Shown: positions 31,984 through 41,317 of the stretch, piece by piece
How the letters are laid out: the number at the start of each line of letters is the position of its first letter
How positions within the stretch are numbered: the stretch's first letter is position 1
From: Pseudanabaena sp. BC1403
GTDB lineage: Bacteria; Cyanobacteriota; Cyanobacteriia; Pseudanabaenales; Pseudanabaenaceae
NCBI RefSeq assembly: GCF_002914585.1
Contig: NZ_PDDM01000008.1
Span: 62,001-126,000 of the forward strand
Reading direction: 5' to 3'
Length of the DNA: 64,000 nucleotides
Translations under genes and position numbers: made by a program
Notes under the pieces: model-generated
What the model was told of the DNA's origin: nothing
The model's input: the letters and a program-made list of their open reading frames with translations, nothing else
The model's database searches: none

Positions 31984-32874
31984 ATGACTCAAAAGATTGC
32001 ATTTCTTGGTTTAGGCGTAATGGGTGGGGCAATGGCTGCCAACTTAGTCAAACGTGGGTATTCAGTACTAGGTTGGAATCGCACTAAAGATCGCCCCACG
32101 ATCGCTACATTTACAAGTGTAGGCGGCACATTAGCTGATTCCTTAGAAGATGCAGTCCGTGAAGCAGATGTGGTGTTCTCTTGCCTAGGCGATGTCCCTG
32201 ATGTCACCGAAGTACTCATTGGTGACATCGGAGCGATGCACTTTGCCAGAGCCAATACCTTATTTATTGATACCAGCACGATTGGCAGTGATGCTGCGAA
32301 GAAGATTGGGAATGCCTTAATGCATGACGGTTTACGTTTCTTGGATGCGCCAGTTTCGGGTGGTGATGTGGGTGCACGCAATGGCACATTAACTTTTATG
32401 GTTGGCGGTAATCCCGAAGATTTACAGGAGTGTTTATACCTATTTGAGGCGATGGGCAGCAATATTAAACATTGCGGGGCGATCGGTAGCGGTCAAGCCG
32501 TCAAGCTCTGCAATCAAACTCTAGTGTCAGTCTATATGCTGGCTCTTTGTGAAACCATGCAATTTGCCGAAAAAATGGGCATTGATCCGCGATTAATCGT
32601 CGATGTTTGCGGCAGTGGGGCAGCAGGGTCTTGGGCTTTAACAAATCTTGGCATGAAAGTTGCGACTGGGGATTATCAGCCAGGGTTTGCAATTAAACAC
32701 ATGATCAAGGACTTAAGGCTTGTACAAGAAATTAGCGATCGCCAAAATTTAGATTTTCCTGTAGATCTACCTGCGATCGTCCTAGCTATGCAAAATTTCC
32801 AAAAAGTGAGTCAACTCGATGACGGACAAGGCGCAGAGCAAGGCACACAAGCGATGATTCGGGCCTACCTGTAG
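31984..32874 (+). CDS. NAD(P)-dependent beta-hydroxyacid dehydrogenase (HIBADH family)
   Basis: 296-aa oxidoreductase of the 3-hydroxyisobutyrate/6-phosphogluconate dehydrogenase-like family. Rossmann motif IAFLGLGVMGGAMAANL at the N-terminus, substrate motif DAPVSGGDVGARNGTLTFMVGG, and catalytic Lys in GSGQAVKLCNQ. Family members reduce tartronate semialdehyde, glyoxylate or succinic semialdehyde; which one applies here cannot be read. The stop codon lies within a long palindrome. Confidence 0.9.
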   Translation: MTQKIAFLGLGVMGGAMAANLVKRGYSVLGWNRTKDRPTIATFTSVGGTLADSLEDAVREADVVFSCLGDVPDVTEVLIGDIGAMHFARANTLFIDTSTIGSDAAKKIGNALMHDGLRFLDAPVSGGDVGARNGTLTFMVGGNPEDLQECLYLFEAMGSNIKHCGAIGSGQAVKLCNQTLVSVYMLALCETMQFAEKMGIDPRLIVDVCGSGAAGSWALTNLGMKVATGDYQPGFAIKHMIKDLRLVQEISDRQNLDFPVDLPAIVLAMQNFQKVSQLDDGQGAEQGTQAMIRAYL

Positions 32875-32904
32875 GGGCAATTCATGAATTGCCCCTACAG
32901 GTAG
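32865..32904 (+). terminator. 40-bp perfect palindrome over the stop codon
   Basis: 32865-32884 is exactly inverted at 32885-32904 with no spacer, followed by GGTTTT. The TAG stop of the dehydrogenase lies in the left arm, so the last codons are part of the terminator stem. Confidence 0.8.
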
Positions 32905-33020
32905 GGTTTTAAAATTTGTGCTAAATCGTAAATTGTTAAAAATCTATCAAACTCTAGCAAGTATGCTTTGATACAATGCGATGCTAATCCCATAAAGATG
33001 CCTCCGCTCCTCCAGAAAAA

Positions 33021-34190
33021 ATGCAACTGGCAAAAAGACTTCGTAATATTCAGCCTTCCTTAACTCTAGCGATCGACGCAAAAGCTAAGGCGATGAAGGC
33101 TAGTGGAATTGATATTTGTAGCTTTAGTGCTGGCGAACCAGACTTTGATACACCCGACCATATCAAGGCTGCTGCCAAACTCGCACTCGATCAAGGCAAG
33201 ACTCGCTATACAGCCGCCGCAGGTATCCCTGAGCTAAAACAAGCGATCGCTGCTAAGCTTCTGCGCGACAATAACGTAACCTACAAGCCCGAACAAATCA
33301 TCGTCACCAATGGTGGTAAGCACTCGCTGTATAACCTGATGATGGCAATCCTTGACGAAGGAGATGAAGTAATTATTCCTGTGCCGTTTTGGGTGAGCTA
33401 TCCCGAAATGGCAAAGCTTGCTGAAGCGACACCAGTATTTGTGATTACAACTGAAGAAACTGGCTACAAAATCACTCCTGAGCAATTAGAAGCAGCCATC
33501 ACACCCAAAACCAAGCTATTTGTTCTCAATTCGCCTTCTAATCCCACAGGCATGGTGTACTCACCTGCGGAAATCAAAGCTCTAGCTGAAGTCCTAGACC
33601 GACATCCCCATGTTTATATCGTCTCCGATGAGATTTACGAAAAGATTCTCTATGATGGGGCAACCCATCTCAGTATCGCGGCAGTGAGTCAGTCGATGTA
33701 CGATCGCACTTTGATCAGTAGCGGTTTTGCCAAGGCGTACTCGATGACAGGTTGGCGAGTTGGCTATTTGGCTGGCGCTCCCGAAATCATCAAGGCGACT
33801 ACGATGATCCAAGGACATAGCACCTCGAATATTTGCACCTTTGCTCAGTATGGCGCAGTTACAGCACTCAATGACTCTCAAGACTGTGTCGAAGTGATGC
33901 GCAAAGCTTTTGCCGAACGTCGCGATGTTATGTATGACCTATTAACTGCGATTCGAGGGCTTACCTGTCCCAAACCTGATGGAGCATTCTATCTCTTCCC
34001 TAGCATCAAAGCCTACGGTATCCCTTCTCTAGAATTTTGTGACAAATTACTAGAGGATCAGAAAGTTGCTGTAATTCCAGGGATTGCTTTTGGTCTAGAT
34101 GATTGTATTCGTCTCTCCTATGCCACTGATTTAGGAACGATTCGCGAAGGATGCGATCGCATTCGCCAATTTGTCGAGAAACATTTCTAA
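33021..34190 (+). CDS. aspC: pyridoxal phosphate-dependent aspartate aminotransferase
   Basis: Class I aminotransferase of 389 aa. PLP Lys in [20 protein letters not shown]; other fold signatures are [26 protein letters not shown] and [12 protein letters not shown]. The C-terminal Arg in [12 protein letters not shown] binds the substrate carboxylate. The pattern is that of the Ib subgroup aspartate (and possibly prephenate) aminotransferases of cyanobacteria. Single gene with a terminator behind it. Confidence 0.9.
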   Translation: MQLAKRLRNIQPSLTLAIDAKAKAMKASGIDICSFSAGEPDFDTPDHIKAAAKLALDQGKTRYTAAAGIPELKQAIAAKLLRDNNVTYKPEQIIVTNGGKHSLYNLMMAILDEGDEVIIPVPFWVSYPEMAKLAEATPVFVITTEETGYKITPEQLEAAITPKTKLFVLNSPSNPTGMVYSPAEIKALAEVLDRHPHVYIVSDEIYEKILYDGATHLSIAAVSQSMYDRTLISSGFAKAYSMTGWRVGYLAGAPEIIKATTMIQGHSTSNICTFAQYGAVTALNDSQDCVEVMRKAFAERRDVMYDLLTAIRGLTCPKPDGAFYLFPSIKAYGIPSLEFCDKLLEDQKVAVIPGIAFGLDDCIRLSYATDLGTIREGCDRIRQFVEKHF

Positions 34191-34203
34191 TCTCTAGATA
34201 AAC

Positions 34204-34234
34204 AGAAAAAGCGGCGCAATGCGCCGCTTTTTCT
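34204..34234 (+). terminator. terminator hairpin after aspC
   Basis: Perfect 14-bp arms AGAAAAAGCGGCGC and its complement, loop AAT, T run, 13 bases after the stop. Confidence 0.85.
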
Positions 34235-34246
34235 ATTGATAGCCTT

Positions 34247-34999
34247 ATGAACAAAATCTACTTCGCGATCGCAGCCCTTGTTATTTTAATCGGTGGATAT
34301 TTAGGTCTAAATTTTTGGTTTCTAGACAATCGCTCCCCCAGAAATAGCATGACTGAATCTCTAGGCTTAGATCCCTACGAATTGAGAACATATCCTGTCA
34401 ATCCTGATCTGTCAAAACGCGATCTAAACAAACCTTTAGTCGTGTTTTTTGGGGACTCCCGTACGGTGGAATGGCCAGCGATCGCCAATATCCCCTTTGA
34501 ATTTATCAATCGCGGCATCAATGGACAAACTACCGATCAAGTCTTAGGAAGACTATCTGCTCATGTTGCGTCGTTATCGCCCCAAATCGTGGTTGTCCAA
34601 GTCGGTGTGAACGACCTGAGAGATTTTGCCACATTTCCCAATGAATCGCGAAATATCGTAAATAACTGCAAACAAAATATTCAAAAAATTGTTAATAGAT
34701 TAACTCAAGAACTACAAGCAACCGTCATTCTCACTACGATTTTCCCTACTAGTGAGTTATCTCAATCAGTACGAGCTTATTGGCCAGAAGAAGCCGATCG
34801 CGCGATTATTGAGATTAATCAATTTATCAAATCACTCAATGGCGATCGCGTTATTATTCTAGATGCAGCGACACTCTTAGCGGATGAGCGCGGCAAGGTT
34901 CGCCAAATCTATAGCCGAGACATTCTGCATCTCAATAGCCAAGGCTATACAATGCTTAACCATGAGTTATTAAAAATACTCACGAATAAAAACCCATAA
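34247..34999 (+). CDS. SGNH/GDSL-family hydrolase, membrane-anchored
   Basis: 250-aa esterase-like protein. Residues 4-24 form a hydrophobic anchor, placing the domain outside the cytoplasmic membrane. The blocks are visible: VVFFGDSRTVEW (GDS, nucleophile Ser), GINGQTTDQVL (Gly), VVQVGVNDL (GxND) and DILHLNSQGY (DxxH). Substrate unknown; relatives include lysophospholipases and carbohydrate esterases. Confidence 0.87.
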   Translation: MNKIYFAIAALVILIGGYLGLNFWFLDNRSPRNSMTESLGLDPYELRTYPVNPDLSKRDLNKPLVVFFGDSRTVEWPAIANIPFEFINRGINGQTTDQVLGRLSAHVASLSPQIVVVQVGVNDLRDFATFPNESRNIVNNCKQNIQKIVNRLTQELQATVILTTIFPTSELSQSVRAYWPEEADRAIIEINQFIKSLNGDRVIILDAATLLADERGKVRQIYSRDILHLNSQGYTMLNHELLKILTNKNP

Positions 35000-35034
35000 G
35001 GTTTCGCCCCTGCGGGGCGAAACCTTATGGGTTT
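34990..35034 (+). terminator. terminator hairpin after the SGNH hydrolase gene
   Basis: Perfect 21-bp arms (34990-35010 and 35014-35034), loop TGC. The left arm overlaps the last codons and stop of the hydrolase gene. Confidence 0.8.
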
Positions 35035-35078
35035 ATCTAGTTAGAAATATACTTCACGAGGATTGGACAGATAAACGG

Positions 35079-35627
35079 ATGGCTAAATTTTACGATCGCC
35101 TGACGACCGAACTACAGACCTTCATCGAAGCACAGCATATTTTCTTTGTGGCGAGTGCTCCCAATGATGGGCGCGTGAATCTGTCGCCAAAAGGAATGGA
35201 TGCTTTGCGCGTAATTAACGAGTCTGAAATTGCCTATCTCGATCTCACAGGAAGTGGCAACGAAACTGCTGCGCATTTGCTAGAGAATGGCAGAGTTACT
35301 ATCATGCTCTGTAGCTTCACAGAGAAGCCCTTAATCCTGCGTCTCTATGGTCAAGGCGAACCAATCCGCCCCAGAGATGCGGCATGGCAAGAATATTTAT
35401 CGCTATTTCCTGCGATCGCTGGTACTCGCCAAATTGTGCGCGTCAAAGTGGAATCTGTACAAACATCCTGTGGTTTTGCGGTTCCCTTTTATGAATTTTC
35501 AGGCGATCGTCAAGTGTTAAAAGAATGGGCTGAGAAAAAAGGTGAAGAGGGTGTCTACGAATATTGGCAAAAAAACAATCAGCAAAGTATCGATGGCTTA
35601 CCAACTGGACTATTAGAACCCAAATAA
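35079..35627 (+). CDS. pyridoxamine 5'-phosphate oxidase-family flavoprotein
   Basis: 182-aa protein of the split-barrel PNPOx-like family. The N-terminal half carries FVASAPNDGRVNLSPKGMDALRVI and YLDLTGSGNETAAHLLENGRVTIMLC, typical of flavin- or heme-binding relatives that handle reactive compounds. It lacks the features of true PdxH. Stand-alone gene, terminator behind it. Confidence 0.8.
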   Translation: MAKFYDRLTTELQTFIEAQHIFFVASAPNDGRVNLSPKGMDALRVINESEIAYLDLTGSGNETAAHLLENGRVTIMLCSFTEKPLILRLYGQGEPIRPRDAAWQEYLSLFPAIAGTRQIVRVKVESVQTSCGFAVPFYEFSGDRQVLKEWAEKKGEEGVYEYWQKNNQQSIDGLPTGLLEPK

Positions 35628-35659
35628 TGAAGACAGAGCTAAGCGCTGTCTTCATTATT
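35623..35659 (+). terminator. terminator hairpin
   Basis: 14-bp arms AATAATGAAGACAG and its complement (35623-35636 and 35646-35659), overlapping the preceding stop. Confidence 0.8.
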
Positions 35660-35785
35660 CTGCAAATATATATATGCACATATAAAAGCCTACTAATAGT
35701 GTGATCAATAATTTTTATTTAGCTTTTGACGCTAAATGTGAGTTAAGGTATTATCTGACTCATCGTTAAAACAACAGCATTTTTT

Positions 35786-38700
35786 ATGGTGCAAGAACTC
35801 ACCCTCCTCTCCAAAGAGGTCAGATTCCCCGACAGCGCTCCTGCCGCTTATCCTGTATTTTTCAGGACATATAGCCGTAAATATAATAACAAACGCGAAA
35901 GCTGGGCTGAAGTATGCGATCGCACACTTTCAGGTTTAAAGACGCTCGGTAAGCTGACCCAAGAGCAAGCTGACCTGATCGACAAAATGCAGAAACAGCT
36001 CAAGTCACTCACTTCTGGACGTTGGCTGTGGGTTGGCGGTACGGAATGGGTCGATCGTCCCGAAAATTTCTCAGGCTCTTATAACTGCACTAGCACCAAT
36101 GTGATCGACTGGCGCTCCTTTGGCTTGATGATGGATCTCGCCATGCAAGGTTCTGGTACTGGCGGCGTATTAGAGCCTCAGTACATTAGCCAATTGCCCG
36201 TAATTCGTAACCAATTGCAAGTGAATGTAGTCGGTGAGATCGGCGCAACACCTGTTAGCGATCGCCGCCACAATACCGAGGTCGAATTTGACTATGCCAA
36301 CAATGCCGTTAAGTTCTTCGTTGGTGATAGTCGTCAAGGTTGGGTCAAGTCCTACCAATCGCTATTAGAGCTATGCAGCGATGAAAAGTTTGACGCAGCT
36401 AAGCCTGTCCAAGTCACTGTTGATATCAGCGATGTGCGCCCCAGTGGTGAAGCCCTCAAAGGTTTCGGCGGTATGGCAAATCCTGTTAAGTTGCCTACGC
36501 TTTACGATCGCTGCGCCAATATTTTAAATAAAGCGATCGGTCGTCAACTCACCTCAGTCGAGTGCTGCATCCTCATCGATGAAGCCGCAGTTTGTATCGT
36601 GGCAGGGAACATCCGAAGATCGGCCGGCATGAGGCAATTCTCTTCAGAAGATGCGCTCGGCTCTGTCGCAAAGGATAATCTCTGGCAGCAGGATGAAGCG
36701 GGTAACTGGCGTATCGATCCTGAGCGTGATGCTTTGAGAATGGCAAACCATACTCGCGTATTCCATCGCAAGCCGACTGAACAAGAATGTGTTGATGCTG
36801 TTCGTAAGCAATACTATTCGGGTGAAGGGGCAATTCAATGGGCGGGTGAGGCGATCGCACGTTCTAATGCGGACTTGATCACAACTCCCGAACTCAAGCG
36901 TGATTTCCTTGCTGCCTATGTGAAAGGAGAAGGGAAAGAATGGTTGCGATCGCAACAGACTGAAGTTTCTGAGCATGAGCTAGAGCATAGATTACAGCGT
37001 TATGCTCTGAATCCCTGTCTAACGGCTGATACATGGGTTCATACTGAGCATGGTGCAAGACAGATTAGTGATTTGATTGGTAAGCAAGTCGGTGTCTATG
37101 TGAATGGAGAACTCTTTAGCACGACAGCTGATGGTTTCTTTTTGACAGGTAACAAGTCTGTTGTGAGTCTCCAAACCAAGGAAGGTTTTGGACTACGATT
37201 GACAGAAAACCACCAATTGCTCAAGGTAACTGCTCAAACTCAGCACGCCCAATATACTGAGTGGGTAGAAACTAAGGATCTCAAAATTGGCGATCGCATT
37301 TTGCTCCATGACCACCGCGAAATCCAGTCTTGGGATGGTGAAGGAAGTTTTGAAGAAGGTTGGCTAGTTGGTAATTTACTTGGAGATGGTAGCCTTTATC
37401 AAACTCAGTGGAATGATGCAGCTTGTCTGCGCTACTGGGGTGAGACTAAGGAGGAAATGGCGAGTTATGCAATCAAGACCTTAGAATATGCCACCAATTA
37501 TGAGTCGCAAAACTCTACAGGGCATTATCACAAGCAGCTACAGCATCAAGTAATTAACTCGTCTGGTCTAGCCACCCTTGCCGCAAGATTTGGGCTTTCT
37601 CCTCAAAACAAAGTGCTGTCATCTGCGATCGAGAAAGCTAGTTATGCTTTCTATTGTGGATTTTTGCGCGGGTTCTTTGATGCTGATGGAAGTGTTCAAG
37701 GGAAGCAAGAAAAGGGTGTTAGTGTCAGACTTGCTCAAAGCAATCTGGAAACCCTGCAAGCTGTGCAGAGAATGTTAGCTCGTGTTGGAATTATTTCTTC
37801 TGTATACCAACAACGCCGCCCTGCGGGTGTACGCATGTTGCCAAATAGCGATCGCGAACTTGCTCCTTACATGTGTAAAGAACAACATGAGCTAGCGATT
37901 GCTAATGATAACTTGCAGCACTTTGCGACTACTATTGGCTTCCAAGATCCGCTGAAGGCAGCCCGTTTACAAGAATCATTGGGCAACTACTCGCGCAAAA
38001 TGAATCGTGAGAGGTTCACGGCAACGATTACAGGTATTACTGCTGATGGAGTTGAACCTGTATATGATTGCACAGTTCCTCAAGTTTCACGCTTTGATGC
38101 TAATGGTATTGTTGCTCACAACTGCGGCGAGATTCTTGGAGCAGATTTCCATTGCAATCTCTCTGAAGTACATCTTAATCTGATTAATCCTAAGGATGAA
38201 AAAGAACAGGAAGCAGCATTTAAAGCAGGGGCTTTATCAGTTGCATCACTTCTTAATCATCAATTCATCGAGAAGCGTTATCAATTTAGTCGTGATGTCG
38301 ATCCGATTGTCGGTGTATCCTTCACAGGACTATTTGACTTCTTCGTTCATGCCTTTGGTGTGGAATGGTTGCGTTGGTGGGAAGCAGGTCGTCCTGACAC
38401 CGTGCAAGGGCTAGACTTCAAAGAGAAGGAAGCTAATTATCTAAATCGCTGGCGCGAAATCGTACATCAGACGGTTTGGGAATATTGTGACTCGCATGGT
38501 TTACGCCGCCCGAATCGTTGCACGACAACTCAGCCTGCGGGCACGAAATCCTTACTGACTGGTGCTTCTCCAGGGTGGCATCCACCGAAGGCACAGCGCT
38601 TTATCCGTCGGATTACTTTCCGTAAGGAAGATCCTGTGGCGCGGGCTTGTATGGACTATGGCTATAGTATCATTCCTTCGCAATCGGATAAGGATGAGAA

Positions 38701-39196
38701 TGGACAATTGTTGAATGATCCTTTCGATCCGAGATGCACGGAATGGCTGGTGGAGATTCCTGTGAGCGTGTCTTGGGCTGACCTTGACGGTGCTGACAAG
38801 GTGGACATCAGTAAGTTCGATGTGATGGCACAGTTTGACTTCTATATGCAGGTGCAGAAGCATTACACTCGTCATAATACTTCCGCAACGTTGGAGTTAC
38901 GGGAGCATGAAATCGAGCCTTTAGGGAAGAAGATTTACGAAGCAATTCGTGATGATGAGGGTTATATCTCGGCAGCGCTATTGGCGCGTTTTGATGACCT
39001 CCAAACTTTCCCTCGTTTGCCCTTTGAGCCAATCGACAAGGAGACTTATGACAAGCTCAGTGCTGAGGTGCTAGTACGTCGCAAGTCCGATGACTTTTAC
39101 GCAAGTTTGTTGCGTTATGATTCGGGTGAGTTGATGGATGCTGGCCCTGCGGGTTGCGATTCTGATAAGTGTATGTTCCCTGAACAGAAGCCATAG
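35786..39196 (+). CDS. nrdJ: adenosylcobalamin-dependent ribonucleotide reductase with intein
   Basis: Class II ribonucleoside-triphosphate reductase, making dNTPs for DNA synthesis with a cobalamin-generated thiyl radical. The precursor is 1136 aa; removal of a 369-aa intein (residues 411-779) leaves a 767-aa enzyme of the Lactobacillus leichmannii RTPR type. Redox Cys in GSYNCTST, radical-site Cys in NP-CGEILGADFHC, and the C-terminal Cys pair in GCDSDKCMF are visible. The intein must splice for activity because it separates NP from the radical Cys. Single gene, no riboswitch seen in the 158-bp leader. Confidence 0.95.
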   Translation: MVQELTLLSKEVRFPDSAPAAYPVFFRTYSRKYNNKRESWAEVCDRTLSGLKTLGKLTQEQADLIDKMQKQLKSLTSGRWLWVGGTEWVDRPENFSGSYNCTSTNVIDWRSFGLMMDLAMQGSGTGGVLEPQYISQLPVIRNQLQVNVVGEIGATPVSDRRHNTEVEFDYANNAVKFFVGDSRQGWVKSYQSLLELCSDEKFDAAKPVQVTVDISDVRPSGEALKGFGGMANPVKLPTLYDRCANILNKAIGRQLTSVECCILIDEAAVCIVAGNIRRSAGMRQFSSEDALGSVAKDNLWQQDEAGNWRIDPERDALRMANHTRVFHRKPTEQECVDAVRKQYYSGEGAIQWAGEAIARSNADLITTPELKRDFLAAYVKGEGKEWLRSQQTEVSEHELEHRLQRYALNPCLTADTWVHTEHGARQISDLIGKQVGVYVNGELFSTTADGFFLTGNKSVVSLQTKEGFGLRLTENHQLLKVTAQTQHAQYTEWVETKDLKIGDRILLHDHREIQSWDGEGSFEEGWLVGNLLGDGSLYQTQWNDAACLRYWGETKEEMASYAIKTLEYATNYESQNSTGHYHKQLQHQVINSSGLATLAARFGLSPQNKVLSSAIEKASYAFYCGFLRGFFDADGSVQGKQEKGVSVRLAQSNLETLQAVQRMLARVGIISSVYQQRRPAGVRMLPNSDRELAPYMCKEQHELAIANDNLQHFATTIGFQDPLKAARLQESLGNYSRKMNRERFTATITGITADGVEPVYDCTVPQVSRFDANGIVAHNCGEILGADFHCNLSEVHLNLINPKDEKEQEAAFKAGALSVASLLNHQFIEKRYQFSRDVDPIVGVSFTGLFDFFVHAFGVEWLRWWEAGRPDTVQGLDFKEKEANYLNRWREIVHQTVWEYCDSHGLRRPNRCTTTQPAGTKSLLTGASPGWHPPKAQRFIRRITFRKEDPVARACMDYGYSIIPSQSDKDENGQLLNDPFDPRCTEWLVEIPVSVSWADLDGADKVDISKFDVMAQFDFYMQVQKHYTRHNTSATLELREHEIEPLGKKIYEAIRDDEGYISAALLARFDDLQTFPRLPFEPIDKETYDKLSAEVLVRRKSDDFYASLLRYDSGELMDAGPAGCDSDKCMFPEQKP
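37016..38122 (+). mobile_element. LAGLIDADG homing-endonuclease intein in nrdJ
   Basis: In-frame intein of 369 aa. It begins with Cys (CLTADTWVHTEHGARQISDL, block A), has the block B TxxH (TENHQLLKV), two dodecapeptide endonuclease motifs (WLVGNLLGDGSLY and FLRGFFDADGSVQ) and ends GIVAHN before the +1 Cys, so all splicing residues are present. Both endonuclease Asp residues are intact, so it may still be able to home. The insertion is immediately before the radical-site cysteine. Confidence 0.95.
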
Positions 39197-39258
39197 ATTG
39201 CAAAAATAGCATATAGGTGTTGCTACAATAGCGATCAAAACTTGTAGTAAACACTTAT

Positions 39259-39480
39259 ATGCTCTCTCAACAAATATCAGGATTTCAAGAAGCATTAAAT
39301 GCGATCGAGTCTTTGTCTTTAGATGATCAGTTAGCGTTGCTAGATGTATTGCATAATCGATTGAAACTGCGTCAACGTCATCAAATTGTGCAAGAAGTAC
39401 AAGAAGTGAGGCAAGAATTTATGGAAGGTAAGTTTAAGAGTGGTTCTGTTGATGACTTTTTAGCGGAGCTAGATCGTTGA
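39259..39480 (+). CDS. putative antitoxin of a RelE-type module
   Basis: 73-aa acidic/helical protein. AIESLSLDDQLALLDVLHNRLKLRQ is the pattern common to short antitoxin-like proteins of cyanobacteria, and a long Glu/Gln-rich helix follows (QEVQEVRQEFMEGKFK). Its stop overlaps the TTG start of the toxin gene, so the two are translationally coupled. I infer the antitoxin role from position and size. Confidence 0.8.
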   Translation: MLSQQISGFQEALNAIESLSLDDQLALLDVLHNRLKLRQRHQIVQEVQEVRQEFMEGKFKSGSVDDFLAELDR

Positions 39481-39755
39481 GAAATATTAATTGGACAGCT
39501 AAATCTTTGAGGGCTTTTAAAAAGCTAATTCGCAAGAATCCACAACTAAGACCACAACTTGAGCAGACTTTGCGTCAATTGGCAGGAGATCCTTTTCATC
39601 CTAGTCTCAGAACTCACAAGCTGATTGGAGATTTATCGGATGTTTGGTCTTGTTCTGTGGATTATAAATATCGAATACTATTTGAATTTGTTCAAGATAC
39701 TGCCCCTGAAAATATCCTTTTACTAAACGTAGGATCGCATGATGAGGTTTACTAG
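39477..39755 (+). CDS. RelE/YafQ-like toxin
   Basis: 92-aa protein of the RelE/ParE fold: INWTAKSLRAFKKLIRKNPQLRPQLEQ, then LIGDLSDVWSCSVDYKYRILFEF and the C-terminal NILLLNVGSHDEVY. Such toxins cleave mRNA at the ribosome or poison gyrase; RelE-type is more likely here. It starts with TTG, overlapping the antitoxin stop by four bases, which would keep toxin yield low. Its end overlaps the next small gene. Confidence 0.85.
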   Translation: MRNINWTAKSLRAFKKLIRKNPQLRPQLEQTLRQLAGDPFHPSLRTHKLIGDLSDVWSCSVDYKYRILFEFVQDTAPENILLLNVGSHDEVY

Positions 39756-39987
39756 AGACCTAGTTAAGCAAGCAATTCGGTTACAACAAATTGTAGAAGA
39801 AGATGGTGAAATCTATCTATCTGGGTTGCCTGTAGTAAAAGGGCAAGAGGTTGAAGTAATAATTTTATTTTCTCCTTTGACTGAGTCTAAAAAAACTTTT
39901 ACTGCGCGTCAATTACTGGATTCTGGGTTGATTGGTATGTGGGAGAATCGGATGGAGCTAGGTGAGGATAAAAAACATGTTAATTAA
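39742..39987 (+). CDS. small antitoxin-like protein overlapping the toxin gene
   Basis: 81 aa from ATG 39742 (ATG 39739 also possible). Sequence MRFTRDLVKQAIRLQQIVEE, then EIYLSGLPVVKGQEVEVIILFSP. This beta-strand-rich pattern is like swapped-hairpin (AbrB/DUF-type) antitoxins of cyanobacteria. It overlaps the RelE-like gene at its 5' end and the next gene at its 3' end, so four small genes form a chain. Assignment by context. Confidence 0.55.
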   Translation: MRFTRDLVKQAIRLQQIVEEDGEIYLSGLPVVKGQEVEVIILFSPLTESKKTFTARQLLDSGLIGMWENRMELGEDKKHVN

Positions 39988-40162
39988 GGAAAGATCAAGT
40001 GAACTGAAGATTATTGTTAAATCTATAGATGCTCTCAATATAACTGAGCAGTTATGGCTTTTGGAGCATATAGCGCATCAAATTCGGATTAAGAATGAAT
40101 TAGCGTCAATGGCACAAGATCCGCAAATTCAAGCTGAGCTTTCTCAAATTAATATGAGTTGA
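39977..40162 (+). CDS. small antitoxin-like protein
   Basis: 61 aa starting MLIKERSSELKIIVKSIDAL and continuing ITEQLWLLEHIAHQIRIKNE. It has the same S-I/L-x-L-x-x-Q-L-x-L-L-E pattern as the antitoxin at 39259, so it may be a diverged second copy whose toxin is gone or encoded elsewhere. It overlaps the preceding gene by 11 bp. Confidence 0.55.
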   Translation: MLIKERSSELKIIVKSIDALNITEQLWLLEHIAHQIRIKNELASMAQDPQIQAELSQINMS

Positions 40163-40202
40163 TGAAATTAATTATCTTAATCGTAACTAAACCTGAAAAA
40201 CT

Positions 40203-41069
40203 ATGCCTAGTCCTTCTACGACAAATCTTCCGCGCCCTAAATCTTGGGATGAATTTGAGGATATATGTACTGATGTTTTGAAGAAAGTGTGGGGAGTCCC
40301 CTATTTATCCCGTCATGGTCGTTCAGGGCAAAGACAAGATGGAGTAGATATTTATGGATGCCCTAAACATCTAGGAGGATATGATTATGCTGGTGCACAA
40401 TGCAAGGAGACAGATAGCCTATGCATTACAACTATTGAGAAGGAGATAATAAAAGCCGAAAACTTTGATCCTCTTCTCAAAGAGTATTTGATAATGACTA
40501 CAGCACTAAGAGATGCAAAGTTACAAGCAGAAATCCGTAAACTGAATAGAAAATTCAGAGTTCACATATTATTTTGGGAAGATATAAGTCAAGAGTTATC
40601 AGGACATACTGATTTACTGCAAAAACACTTTTCTGGATGGGTGAAATTAACGACTACTAAAGATCAAGTTCTTGATCAGATAATGCGTTCTCAGCCAGAA
40701 GATTTCGACTACAATGACGAAACAGGAGCATTTTTTCATTCTAGGGATATTAAACTTCAAATAGTTCTAGACTACGATATTGAAGAAAGATTTATCGAGC
40801 CTTGGATGAATTGCTTTGCTAAAGAGGATGGAATGAGATTACCAGTTTATATTTACTATGAAGGAACAAGAGTTTTCGATGTCTTATGTATTTGTGTAGA
40901 TAATAGACATAGAATCCCAATTCCAAAAAGTATTAACAATTTAACTATTAGCGATTTTGCTTATCATCTAGGTCTTATTATTAATCATCCACTTAAAAAA
41001 ACTAACCCATCATGGGATACTTTTGATAATGCATTGATGAGAGCAGGAATTTCTATTCGAGATGAATGA
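40203..41069 (+). CDS. Mrr-like PD-(D/E)XK nuclease candidate
   Basis: 288-aa protein. The N-terminal 165 residues look like a restriction-endonuclease (Mrr_cat) fold: SWDEFEDICTDVL helix, GRSGQRQDGVDIYG with D49, and YAGAQCKET with Q66-x-K68, the D...QxK catalytic signature. The C-terminal 120 residues (HSRDIKLQIVLDYDIEERFI through PSWDTFDNALMRAGISI) match nothing I know and could be a sensor or partner-binding domain. It lies among toxin-antitoxin genes, 40 bp after the last small gene, so a defence role is a fair inference but unproven. Confidence 0.65.
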   Translation: MPSPSTTNLPRPKSWDEFEDICTDVLKKVWGVPYLSRHGRSGQRQDGVDIYGCPKHLGGYDYAGAQCKETDSLCITTIEKEIIKAENFDPLLKEYLIMTTALRDAKLQAEIRKLNRKFRVHILFWEDISQELSGHTDLLQKHFSGWVKLTTTKDQVLDQIMRSQPEDFDYNDETGAFFHSRDIKLQIVLDYDIEERFIEPWMNCFAKEDGMRLPVYIYYEGTRVFDVLCICVDNRHRIPIPKSINNLTISDFAYHLGLIINHPLKKTNPSWDTFDNALMRAGISIRDE

Positions 41070-41317
41070 TTCTCAGATGTTTTCTCTAAGAAATTATTGA
41101 TTAGGATATTGATGATTTCTTAGGCAATCGCATTGCAAATCGTAGGCTAGACTTATATATAATTTTGTCTAACTACTTAACTACTATATTTTCTAAGATG
41201 ATTGCTCAAGAGTTTTTGACCTTCAACTAAAATTGAAAAGATACATAATAAAAGTCAAGCCAAGTTAACTAAATAGAGTCGAAAAATTTATTTTTATCTA
41301 AAAATCGCTATAACTTT

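Noticed and set aside
31989-32462. 157-codon minus-strand frame opposite the dehydrogenase
   Set aside because: Long but antisense to a clear dehydrogenase; composition typical of a shadow frame.
35628-35785. Cobalamin riboswitch upstream of nrdJ
   Set aside because: The leader is only 158 bp, mostly occupied by the preceding terminator, and shows no B12-box-like sequence.
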